From the NCBI RefSeq assembly GCF_010015585.1, contig NW_022985107.1:16415-80414 (forward strand): a DNA stretch of 64,000 nt, written 5' to 3'. Each line of letters opens with the position of its first letter. Position 1 is the stretch's first letter. The translations under genes and the position numbers were made by a program. A model generated the notes under the pieces. It was given only the letters and a program-made list of their open reading frames with translations. It was not told the DNA's origin and did not search any database. The stretch comes from Eremomyces bilateralis CBS 781.70. Its lineage: Eukaryota; Ascomycota; Dothideomycetes; Eremomycetales; Eremomycetaceae. This document shows, piece after piece, positions 53,261-64,000 of this stretch.

Positions 53261-54292
53261 ATGGAGAACGACCCGCCGTACCCCGTCTATGGCACCACCT
53301 ACACTGCTTTTCGAGTCTCCCCACTATACCATCGTCCATCCAACCCATCCTCCGATCTCTCCCTCTCGCAACACGCCCGCCGCTTGCGCGATGTCTTGCG
53401 AGGTGACTCGGTTCGTGGAGTCCAGCTCTCCACGGGAGATTCCATGGTCGCTCCGGTCACTGGCACCCTCCAACGATGCACCTGGGAGCGGTTTGGCGAC
53501 GAACCGACCTGGCATCGAGCACATGCGTTCACGGTTGGCGAACATGAGGACGACCTCTCCCAATCCACCGAGCAACCGACCTTGGCAGAGGCCGTGGGGA
53601 TTCGCATCGAACTTCAGTACGACCGTGCCGTACACTCCGCCTTGCTCCTCAAAGATCCCGAACCTTCATCCCCCACTCCGGGCTTCTCCTCGTTCCCGCT
53701 TCTTCTTCTCCGCATGCCAACGCACCTTCGCGACACCGTCATCGAATATCTCCAGCGCGCATTTGATGCTCATATCGCTCCCCTCCGACTTCGAAGCGCT
53801 TTTCTCACCGCATCTCTCGAGCGATCCTTCGCCTCCTCACCAAACGATGATCTAGCGACCGTCGGCGGCGTCCAAATCCAACTTGCCTTCCCTTCCACGG
53901 ACCCCTTGCTACGGACCGTCGACATCTCCCTGACCCACGACGATATTGCGTCCTTTGTCGATCGTGGCCAGTCCGAATCGAAGACGGACCCGCCCATCTC
54001 CGGTCCCTTCACCGCCGCGTTGGATCGATACATCAGCGAGCATTTGGCATTCTCCCTGCGACATCCGGCCGTGAGCGTCATTAAAGTCGCGTGTGCGCAG
54101 TTCGCATTCACTGCCGAAGGCAAGGTCAAAATCACTCCTCCCATGGACTCGGATCAACTGGACCACTCGGGCGTGGACCTGGATGCGACCGAACGAATGC
54201 CGGAGTGGTTGTACAAGGTCTTGATTAAGGAGGCTCGCACTAGTCAATCTGCGGTTGCAATGGAAGACGTGGCCACCAAAGTCGCTGGATGA
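53261..54292 (+). CDS. CENP-L/Fta1-like inner kinetochore (CCAN/Sim4) subunit
   Basis: A single exon of 343 residues starting in a good context (CCACCATGG). The opening PPYPVYGTTYTAFRVSPLYH and ARRLRDVLRGDSVRGVQL resemble fungal Fta1/CENP-L proteins as I recall them, and the C-terminal part (KVKITPPMDSDQLDHSGVDLDATERMPEWLYKVLIKEA) is conserved in filamentous fungi. These proteins belong to the constitutive centromere network with CENP-N. No catalytic motif is present. Recognition is from memory of weakly conserved sequence, so moderate certainty only. It converges on the amidase gene, 98 bp between stops. Confidence 0.55.
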   Translation: MENDPPYPVYGTTYTAFRVSPLYHRPSNPSSDLSLSQHARRLRDVLRGDSVRGVQLSTGDSMVAPVTGTLQRCTWERFGDEPTWHRAHAFTVGEHEDDLSQSTEQPTLAEAVGIRIELQYDRAVHSALLLKDPEPSSPTPGFSSFPLLLLRMPTHLRDTVIEYLQRAFDAHIAPLRLRSAFLTASLERSFASSPNDDLATVGGVQIQLAFPSTDPLLRTVDISLTHDDIASFVDRGQSESKTDPPISGPFTAALDRYISEHLAFSLRHPAVSVIKVACAQFAFTAEGKVKITPPMDSDQLDHSGVDLDATERMPEWLYKVLIKEARTSQSAVAMEDVATKVAG

Positions 54293-54390
54293 GAAACAGA
54301 TCTTGGCTGATGATGATTAATTACTGATTAGATGCCTCCAGATTGGCCTCGCTATTTACAGATTTGTGATGCAGTTCTACACGGTCATTC

Positions 54391-56678
54391 CTAGAAGCCG
54401 ACTCGCCCCGTTTTGACCGTCTTCAGAACCCCCTCGTCCGCCAATTTCTCCACCAGGTCGAAGAGCATGCCATCGCATCCGCGGCGCACGATGATGTTGA
54501 TGGTGACCGGGACCATCTCCGTTGTTTGCGTGATCGGGCTGACGTACTCGACTTGACCGATGGGGATCGTGTAATCCGCACACGCGTAAATCGGGCAGAT
54601 GTTGGCTTCCGTCATGAGGGTGTTCTTCTTCTTCGTCGCCAAGTACGACGCCGCCGGATCCTCGTTGAGGTCCCGTTCGCGGAACGATGGCTTCCCTCCC
54701 GTCCCGATGTCGTTGAGCATGATGGACTCACTGCACTGCGTGTCGGACGACGGCTGGATTTCGCTATCGTACCAGTCCGCCGCGTATTTCCGGACCGCTT
54801 GCGCCTCGACGTACTCCGCGTAGGTGTACGGTGTCCTCCCGGACGTGGCGTTGGCGTACCGCAACCACCCGGACCGTGCCGAAGGGTCGATGGGGGGGAA
54901 GCGACCGTCGAATTTGGCGCCATACTCGCGGACCAGCGGTTCCCCGACTGTGGTCCATTGTGAATACCCGGCGATGACGCTCGTCGCACCGCTAAAGGCA
55001 CTGACGTTGCGAGCGACGGGATCCGATGCGGTGAGGATCGACTCCGTAAAGTTGAACTCGCGCACCTGCATCCCAAACACCCGTTGTAGTCCGGCGATGA
55101 ACTCCTCCAGGACCGGCTGTGCCGCCGAGTTGTTGAGAGGAAGGTAGTCGACCGGGTACAGGATCGTCGACGGCCACGCCGTAAGCGCTGGGGCATCGGC
55201 CGAAAATGCATCCCCCCCTAGAGGACCCGGAGGGACGACGAGGGGTTCCAGTCCGGTGGTATTGGTATCCTGATACAACTCGGGCGTGTACCACGCTCGG
55301 GCGAATTTGACCCAGTCGTATGGTGACCGCGAGAACACGCCTGCCGTGTCGGTGGAGCCTCCCAATGGCATCACGCCCTCGAGTGACATGAAGCCTTGGC
55401 TCGGCCGATTTCTATTGTGCAATCAGTCTTTCGCTCCATGCATTGCCGAATATGAGACGTACCCGTATGTCCCCGACACCGCCGCCGGACGTCGCATGGA
55501 TGACCCCGTGTCCGAACCGATCGCATAATCTAACCAGTCATAGGCCGCAATGGAGCAACCGCCGCCAGCCGATGAAGCCGAGCATGTGAGCCAGCCGTCG
55601 CCACGGGGATTGAACGGATATTGCTGGACGAATGAGCAATGTTCTCGCAGGTTGCATGGATCGACTCACCTCATCATACCAATCCCAAGGATTGGCCCCC
55701 GACGCAAACTGCGCCAGCTTTTGTTTTCCAACGAGCACCGCACCCTGATCGATCTACGCGGCATGTCAGTCAACGTCACGGTCGTGGGATGCTCGTCTTA
55801 CCAGGCGCTGGATACTGGGTGCGTTTTCCGTCTGCACCGGCATCACCTGCGCATATGCGATGCTTCCACCGGATGTGACCAGCCCTTTCATTCCGTACAG
55901 ATCCTTGACGCCGACCCGCTTGCCCGCCAATGGCCGGGTGTCGCCGAAGTTGTAGATCCGTGACGGAACCCTGCACATGTTAGCCAGCACTTCCACTGCC
56001 GGTTCGGAAGACGTACGGGATGAGAGGATTCCAGCCCTTGGACCGTCCCGCTTCGGTCCAGGTTCCACTTCCGTCGTTGGAATCATAGGTGCCGTAGAGG
56101 AAGGTTTTGTATGAATCCTCGTACAACCGGTAGACCGCTCCGAGCGAAACCGACTGCTGGGTTATGACCGCGGCGTATGGACCGGATGCGGGTTGCACGG
56201 ACGGCTTCTGGACCTGAATCACGGTGACCTGGTGGTCTCCACTCGGAACGCGCACCTCGGGGGTGACGAAGAGCTTGGGGATCGACAACGAGTCCAGCAT
56301 CGACAACACCGACGCATCTAGATCGAGGCTGTTCGACTCGGAACGGATGTACAGCGCGTGCAGGAAGTCCTCGGAATACACGTCGTCCTCCCGTGCGAAG
56401 CTGCCCAAGACGCCCTCCAGGTAGGCCGCATCCATCGACGATTCCGCCGTGTAAACGACGGTCAGCGGAACGACGGATTCACTCGATGCCTTGGAGCAAT
56501 CACCCTCCAGGACCGCTTTGGGATGTCGACTATTCGCGAGGTATTGGATGCCTCCCAGCTCGAACATGTCGTCCCCCTCTAGCGTCCTCTGGACGGGCTT
56601 GTACTCCGCGCGCTGCACTGGCGCTGCGAGGGCCGAAGCCGCCGCAAGCAGCGAAGCGAAGAGGGTGGTGGACTTCAT
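54391..56678 (-). CDS. secreted amidase-signature family protein
   Basis: Five exons (56678-56017, 55970-55802, 55753-55670, 55623-55463, 55411-54391) give 698 residues. A signal peptide ([18 protein letters not shown]) is followed by a 200-residue extra N-terminal domain found in fungal secreted amidase-like proteins. The amidase signature is complete: catalytic Lys243 in VGVKDLYG, the cis-serine in CSASSAGGG (about 322-323) and nucleophile Ser347 in [12 protein letters not shown]. NxS/T sites suggest glycosylation. The C-terminal 200 residues are longer than in cytosolic amidases. It would hydrolyse amide or ester bonds outside the cell or in the secretory path; substrate unknown. Confidence 0.85.
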
Positions 56679-57643
56679 AGCGGCGGAATCGAGAAAAGTT
56701 GACCTTCTTTTTCTTCCATGGCAACTCCATCCATCCCGTTCATTTTTATACTTCGCACGGCCCCCAATATCCGACCCGCCAACTGGTCACTAACGGCCTG
56801 ATAAGTGCTATCTAACCGCATCGCGGGGCATTCCTTCCATCATTTCCGTCCGAGATGCGGCATCCATAAGGGACGAAGGAAATGGGCAGGGAGGTCAGAT
56901 GGATACTAATGATTCGCTAGGATGATTTCGGCCTGATATCGCCTGGGCACGCTGAGAAGTGGGACCTGAGCAGCGGAGGATTCGATCTACACATGTTGGA
57001 GCACTCGTAGAGTCGTAGTCTAGTGTGCACAACGTGGCTTATCTTTGGGATCCGGGGGTGTGGAGATGGGTCTTGCCGATCGATGTTACGAGGAACGGAA
57101 TGGTGATATGATGAGGTGTTTCTCCACGAGTCGCAAGGTAAAATTTCATATGAGAATTGAGGACCGGTCAGATCCATGAAGTCGTTATAAACGCCAGTCT
57201 GAAAGTGCTTTTTCGCGTCCGTTCAACCCAAGAAGCCATTCTACAATAAACGCCACTCGCAAGCGCCTTTCGCATAACGAGAATACACTCCTCACAATCG
57301 GAGAATCTTTATCGCTCATACGATAAGGGAGATTGCTGTTGGGAGAACACGGTAATCAACTTGACCTTTGCCAAACCCATCGTGCCCATGATTAATGAGA
57401 GAGATAACATCTTTGCACTTATCGTCTTTGCTACTACTTGTCCGTTTTGGGGTTCCGTGTACGTTTTCGAATCTACCGAGTGGGAGTGGGTGTGTTGCTT
57501 CCGAAGGCCGAAGGCACAATGTATTTAAGCGCAAATCTGCCGCTACGTCAAAGACCCGCATTTCAACTTTATCAGCGAGGATGAGCATTCATTAATATTA
57601 CCACATCAGGAATCCAGGATCGAAGGATCGGAGTGGGTACGAC
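56679..57643. other. amidase upstream region, nothing else seen
   Basis: About 965 bp with the amidase promoter; the part beyond 57180 is AT-richer. No supported frame. Confidence 0.4.
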
Positions 57644-58625
57644 TAGGGTTGTTCCCGATTGGCCGATTTCCCGATTTTACGGATACGATAGAGTATCGGC
57701 ACGGATCCGATATCCATATCGTCAACCTTTCAGGTTTGCGGATACGATTCGCCGATTCATATCGGCAGCCTTTCTATTCTACGGATATTTTATTCGTTAA
57801 ATTTTATCAACATCGGCGAATCGGTGAATCGGTAAACTACTTCATTAGGACTAGCTTCAATCTGATTTCTATAAAGGTTTTTGGATAACTTGGCTGCTAG
57901 AATTCTAGGGCGTTTGCATAGGGATCATTTATCAACGTCAACATCCGCATTGTACAACCCTTCATCGAATGTCTCCGGATACCTAATATATCTCTTGCCA
58001 CATTGAATAATCGTTCCACTGACACCTCTGACGATGGAATTAGTAGATACTCTCTTGCTTCTACCATTTGAGGCAGTTCATCCTTGTGTACTCGCCACCA
58101 GTTACAAAGCCAATTCGGAATGAGTCAGGGCATGTGAAACTGACTCTGAGGGCAGAACTTCAGATGATGATAGATTGACAAAGATTCAAAACCAGATTCC
58201 GTTATTTGATCTTCTGGTAAAGCTTCATCGTATCCATCATTAAGTAAGAGGTAATTCTGTTGGTTATGGCGGGTAACCATTGCTCTATTCTCATTCAAAG
58301 CCATGATTGTTATGCTGCCAAAAAAAGTCTAGAAAGTTATCAGTCACTGTAAAATATATGTAGAATCTATAATATTGCGCGTAATAGACATTACCGTCGC
58401 TGCGAGAAGATATACAGGAGAGAATACCAAATTAGGACGAACTCATGATTTAGCGCCAATATCAGAGACGATAATCGTATCGGCGACGATCTTGCCGATA
58501 TTTATTCGCATTGGACGTGTCTCTGCGGATATGATTGGCCGATATAAATCGGCGGGATTCTTCCTCACCGATACAATAACCGATTATGGCAAGATCGTGA
58601 CGATATCGTATCGGGAACACCCCTA
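57644..58625. mobile_element. hAT-like DNA transposon, 982 bp, non-autonomous or decayed
   Basis: The ends are 16-bp inverted repeats, TAGGGTTGTTCCCGAT on the left and the complement of TAGGGGTGTTCCCGAT on the right (one mismatch). The flanks GGTACGAC (57636-57643) and GATACGAC (58626-58633) form an 8-bp target-site duplication with one mismatch, the length typical of hAT. Both ends are packed with subterminal CGATAT/ATATCGG words in both orientations, another hAT trait. The minus strand inside (about 57900-58230) shows a stretch like NWWRVHKDELPQMVEA, reminiscent of the hAT C-terminal dimerisation region, but no intact transposase remains. The single differences in TIR and TSD suggest a moderately young copy. 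Confidence 0.75.
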
Positions 58626-58822
58626 GATACGACAGCCTTCACCCGAGCCGTGCAATGCATATGTTCATTAAAGCATCAAATTCTTATTGGTCCGGTCTAT
58701 TCATAATCAGGAATCAAACGAATCAATTCCCCCAGATCCTCAGCTGCAGCGGAATTTCAAATCGACTAAGAAATGTGGTTCAAATGAATCCACCACCCCC
58801 ATTATATTGAAGCCAACACAAG

Positions 58823-60121
<1,299 letters not shown>

Positions 60122-63100
60122 GATGAATGAGGAAGACGATTGAAACCGGATACCGAACCAGTAACCGAAGACGAAGGTTCGGCCGTATTTATGTTCCCTT
60201 CAGCACCACCGCCAGAGCGAAGACACTGGATGACCGACCTTCCTACCCAGGACTCATCACCGAGTGCAACCATATCCCATAATGGGGATGCATTGCAATA
60301 CCCATGGCAAAGGCAGTCCAGATATTTCACGATGCCGATCCGGCAGGCCCCTCGACGACGCGGTTGGAGCCGACCTACCTAGCAAGGAAAGCCGGACATC
60401 GTCCTCCTCGTACGATCCAGATATTCGCCGCCAATTGGATCGCATAATATCGAGGCCAGGATGCATGGAACGACGATCGAAACTTATGAGGGAGTGATCA
60501 GTCACCATATCTGCACGGTCGTATTGGCCAGATGCATGTCAATATAGATCACAGGGACGATCGACGACGTTTCTGAATGCTAGGCACGTAGGGCGATGAT
60601 GCCGGGGGGACTCGCCGTTTTGGTTGGTGAGAACCAGCTTCCTGAAATGTCGCGTAACCTTGGGCGACTGGCATGCTGCTGCTACGGCATTGGGCAAACG
60701 GCACCGAGAGTCGACTCTGAAAGGACGTCATAAGATGATAAGAACGAGCGTTTGACTAGGAGGCTATCACATGGCTTCAAACTTCCAATTAGGAATACCG
60801 CCTTTGTTAGACATGAAGATCGAAAAAGACCGGAGAATTGTGAAATGGCAGAGGAATTCACGTCACTTCCTACATAGTATTGAGCGGTTCCGCTCATCTC
60901 CCGCCGCCGCCCACTCCATGCGCCCCGCCCATGCGAGGAGGTGGAGAGAAGCTCATGCACGGTGTCGAGGACTATCAGAGCGGCCTGATGTCAAAGAGCC
61001 AGATACCGATCGGCGCAACGTTGCTCGAGATATCCAATGGCGGCTAACGGAGTCCTTAGAGACTAATGACGCGTTGGCTAGATGCAGGGGACATAAGGTG
61101 TGGCGATTGAGTCTCGACTCGCTCGGAGACGACGAAGGTCCATGAAACCAAAGCTTGACCCCTTGAGGAACGTTGGCGTATCGTCGCCTTCCCAATTGGG
61201 ACAGGCTACCAGAACACCAGGTGACCAAAGCGACGGTGTTGTCGATCATCCGCTGAATGGTTAAGGCTCAAGCACGTCCTCATCCGCAATTTAGGACGTG
61301 GAACACCGGAACCACTAACCATGGAAAACCACCGTAAATCCACTCGGTCTGGCCCACTGTGATAGCGTTATTACTCATGGTCTGCGGCATCGTCTCTAGC
61401 AACCATGTCGTTATTGTTGCGGTGTGGTTAAATGCAGCAGTGAGAACAGTATTTGGACGCCAAGCCAGAGAGTGGATCTCATATCCATCAGCCTTTCACT
61501 GATACAGTAGACAAGGGCATGGTATCAACAATACCGAATGCATGGCAATACGGCTGGAGAATGGTCGAGCCCGGTTCTCTGGAGATGTGGTCAGTGATGG
61601 ACAAGGGAGAGTGCCGGGGTCTGGATCGGGTCACGGGTGTCACAGACCGTGTGGCTTGGAAACTTAGGCATAAATTTGAAAGGACAGGACTCTGGCAGAC
61701 GGGAGGGGAAATTGGGACAGGGCACCATTGAAATTCCAACCAACATGGGGATATCGAGGTTTAGCCATATCCATAATCGCGTGTGATCCACCGGCTCGCG
61801 GCTTCGACTGGTGGATATCTCGCGGAATTGGCCTTGCCTGGACTGCTAGAGTGTGTGGGACGTGTCCAACCAACTAAGGAACCAGTAGTTCCCCAATGGC
61901 TAATACCTTCCCTAACCAATGTCTCCTCCGTCGTCCTGGATCAGGGAACGAGGCCATGGACTGGACAAGCGCAATGATATTAATTCATAACGACGTCCAT
62001 CAGGCGGGAGGCCGTGCTGAGCAATCTCGACAAGGCGTCAAGGCTGTCCACTGTCCAGGCCCCGGAAGTTTAACTCGCCAATGGCGGAGCGGCAAAGAAA
62101 CGGATCCATGTCGACAAGAAAGGTGTCCTCGCCATCCATGGATCTCATCCTTTCATCTAATCATCGTGTCAGTTGTCTCTCATTCGAACCTTACTAGGCA
62201 ACTGGAATGACAGGATCGGCCTGTTCCAGCAAGGATGGTCCTATCATGTTGTCCGGGTTCCTGGCCACCTGACCGCGTCGAGGGCGTGGTCGAACAATAC
62301 GGACGGGATCATCTTATCAATGATCAATCATGTCGATGAGCGCTTCGGAACTCCGACTGATCATCCCCAGTCCCTGTAACATTCCTTTTGACCTTCCTAG
62401 TCCTTCTATACTATCGGCAGGCGGCATCTCTTTGTTCGTTTCGATCGACAATGAATGGTGAATTCGTGATAATGGGGGATGTGATATCATACCGCTCGGT
62501 GGCGGAACATCAAATATCCAGCCGCACGTGATGTGAAACCGGCAAATGATTAGTCAGCTTCATTGACATACATACATGATTCAACGGCAATCCAAGCCAT
62601 CTCATGAAGGATGGCGGTAAAAGGGCTGGTAATAGAGCTGGCGCGATCCAAAATCAAGGCACCATTTTGCGTAGTGGCGCAGTCGAAATGGTGCCAGGTT
62701 TAATGGGAGATAGGTGCTATTCCGCGGCAGTTTCGTGCCAGGGCCTAGGTACCGTCGTGGTCCTTCATCAAACTGTCCTTGATATACTTTCCAGGGCTAC
62801 TAGTGGCTGATATCAAACCTCCTAGATTTCTGTCTCGCAGCTGGGAGCCAGAGTCAAGTGTCGGCTTGAAAAATCAACGGTGTGTTTCGGTGCTCCCAGA
62901 ATCATGGAGTGTCGCATCCGAGACCTGTCTCATAGTCATAAATCATCAGCGATGGTACCAAGGGGTGTGTTAGTCCTGTCCTCCTGAATCGACCCCTCAA
63001 CAACATTGCTCGGTCTAAACAGAAATCTGTCAGGAATTGGCCTGTTGGCCGAACTCTCTTCCTTTCTTCTCTTCCTTCTCTCCTTCCTACTTCTCTAGCC

Positions 63101-63355
63101 ACGCTCGATCAACCAGCCTTTGCTGATGGTCCGACGACGGCATCAAATCCTAACGGTTGCGATGCTTGCGCCGGCATTTCCTAGGCAACGCAACCTGCCC
63201 ACTGCCGATCTTGCCTTTTCGATTCCTTTTTGATGACGGACTATGCTGGGGTTTATACACTTCGGGATACAGGCAGCCCAAATCTTCTACGTCCCGAGTC
63301 CGGACGAGGCAGTTAGAGGGGATTGTGCGACTAGCGCAGAGGAGTCTTACCAGGT
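60122..63355. other. 3.2-kb region without a recognisable gene
   Basis: The first 400 bp should hold the protease promoter. The rest has only short frames (60-125 codons) on both strands with no family motif, no clear terminal repeats and mixed base composition. It could be an old decayed region or hold a non-coding or fast-evolving gene. Confidence 0.4.
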
Positions 63356-64000
63356 CTAGATCGCCGATTCGAACCGAAAGCCATCGACATATATCATATG
63401 GGGGCGAATTCTCGGTCGAGGACGGCAGTGGCAGGCCTGGAAGTGCTCCGTGGTAGTTGAGTTTATACGTCTGCTTGATGAAACCGAGGCTAACGAGGGC
63501 AGTTCGCTTTTGAGGACGAATCTGTCTGTGTTGACAGAAACGAGGCGGTTGACCGCGCAGGCCCCGACAGCGACCGTCTGACCGCTTTCCCTCGGTTGTA
63601 GCTCGCGGTTCCCCGCCACGAACTCCATGTTCCTTTGCACACGGATCGTCGCGATAGCATGACCGACTAAGTACGAGATTATGATGTTACGATCGATTGG
63701 GCGGTGTAGATAGGAGATGCTCACTGGCATTGTCTGCGTCACGATACGCTCTGTATACCTCATGAGATCCTTGCTTAGTTGAAACGGACAACCTCCGGTC
63801 CTGGGGAGATGGGCGCCGGAAGGAATCCCGGTTTTCATGCTGAATTTCCCGCTCATTCCTATTCCACGCCGATGCCGTCGTCCAACCGGGATTTGAATTT
63901 CGCCGCGATAAAACATGGTAAACCTCCCGTTTCCCCTCCCGATGGGATCCGTATATTCAGTTCGGACCGTCTCGGTCGACTGTCGGAACGCAGTGGAGGG
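63356..64000 (-). CDS. partial gene of unknown family, open at the right edge
   Basis: The minus-strand frame is open from the window edge to a stop at 63356 (214 codons), with an internal ATG at 63916. The central part reads like ordered protein: DLMRYTERIVTQTMPVSISY, RPIDRNIIISYLVGHAIATI, RVQRNMEFVAGNRELQPR and VAVGACAVNRLVSVNTDRF. The last 35 codons look less natural, so a splice donor near the LASVSS region is possible. The 5' part lies outside the window. I do not recognise the family. Confidence 0.45.
   Translation of the reverse strand, partial: PSTAFRQSTETVRTEYTDPIGRGNGRFTMFYRGEIQIPVGRRHRRGIGMSGKFSMKTGIPSGAHLPRTGGCPFQLSKDLMRYTERIVTQTMPVSISYLHRPIDRNIIISYLVGHAIATIRVQRNMEFVAGNRELQPRESGQTVAVGACAVNRLVSVNTDRFVLKSELPSLASVSSSRRINSTTTEHFQACHCRPRPRIRPHMIYVDGFRFESAI

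Noticed and set aside
63350-63385. GGTTCGAATC on the minus strand, similar to a tRNA T-loop
   Set aside because: No cloverleaf or acceptor stem is found and it lies within an open reading frame.

Overview
The window comes from a filamentous ascomycete, most likely a Eurotiomycete of the Aspergillus/Penicillium type. The genes carry short introns (about 45-70 nt) with GTAHGT-like donors and CTAAC-like branch sites, and the gene content is fungal: a hypusinated eIF5A, a PTS2-tagged peroxisomal thiolase, a desaturase fused to cytochrome b5, C2H2/Zn2Cys6 regulators and an oryzin-like protease. I see no rRNA, tRNA or CRISPR array. All gene models were spliced by eye; unless noted, the exon phases close and the starts are ATG.

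Region 1 (1-15 kb) is accessory. The left edge holds the tail of a pogo/Fot1-type DNA transposase. Next comes a compact set of catabolic or secondary-metabolism genes: a tail-anchored aldehyde-dehydrogenase-like protein, a LigB-type extradiol dioxygenase, a C2H2+Zn2Cys6 regulator, an FAD monooxygenase, a cytochrome P450 and a metallo-beta-lactamase-fold hydrolase whose frame is broken. Hydroxylation, ring opening, hydrolysis and aldehyde oxidation would make a sensible aromatic-compound route, but no PKS, NRPS or terpene backbone is visible. A decayed coding segment lies beyond the set.

Region 2 (15-54 kb) is mostly conserved core: VPS52, eIF5A, an RRN7-like Pol I factor, a degenerate JmjC protein, a secreted 10-cysteine protein, peroxisomal 3-ketoacyl-CoA thiolase, a multispan membrane protein, BMS1, a Whi5/Nrm1-like G1 repressor, a 70-residue Pbi2-like protease inhibitor, a mitochondrial dehydrogenase kinase, a 71-residue putative N-myristoylated protein, ADE16/17-type ATIC, an RTA1-like protein, delta-9 desaturase and a CENP-L/Fta1-like protein. 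Promoters of interest are the ATIC upstream region (four evenly spaced CCAAT boxes), the Whi5-like gene (an MCB palindrome) and the desaturase upstream region (three CATGTGA copies).

Region 3 (54-64 kb) is again accessory: a secreted amidase, a 982-bp hAT-like element with 8-bp target-site duplications, a secreted subtilisin-type protease, about 3.2 kb without a recognisable gene, and a minus-strand reading frame still open at the right edge.
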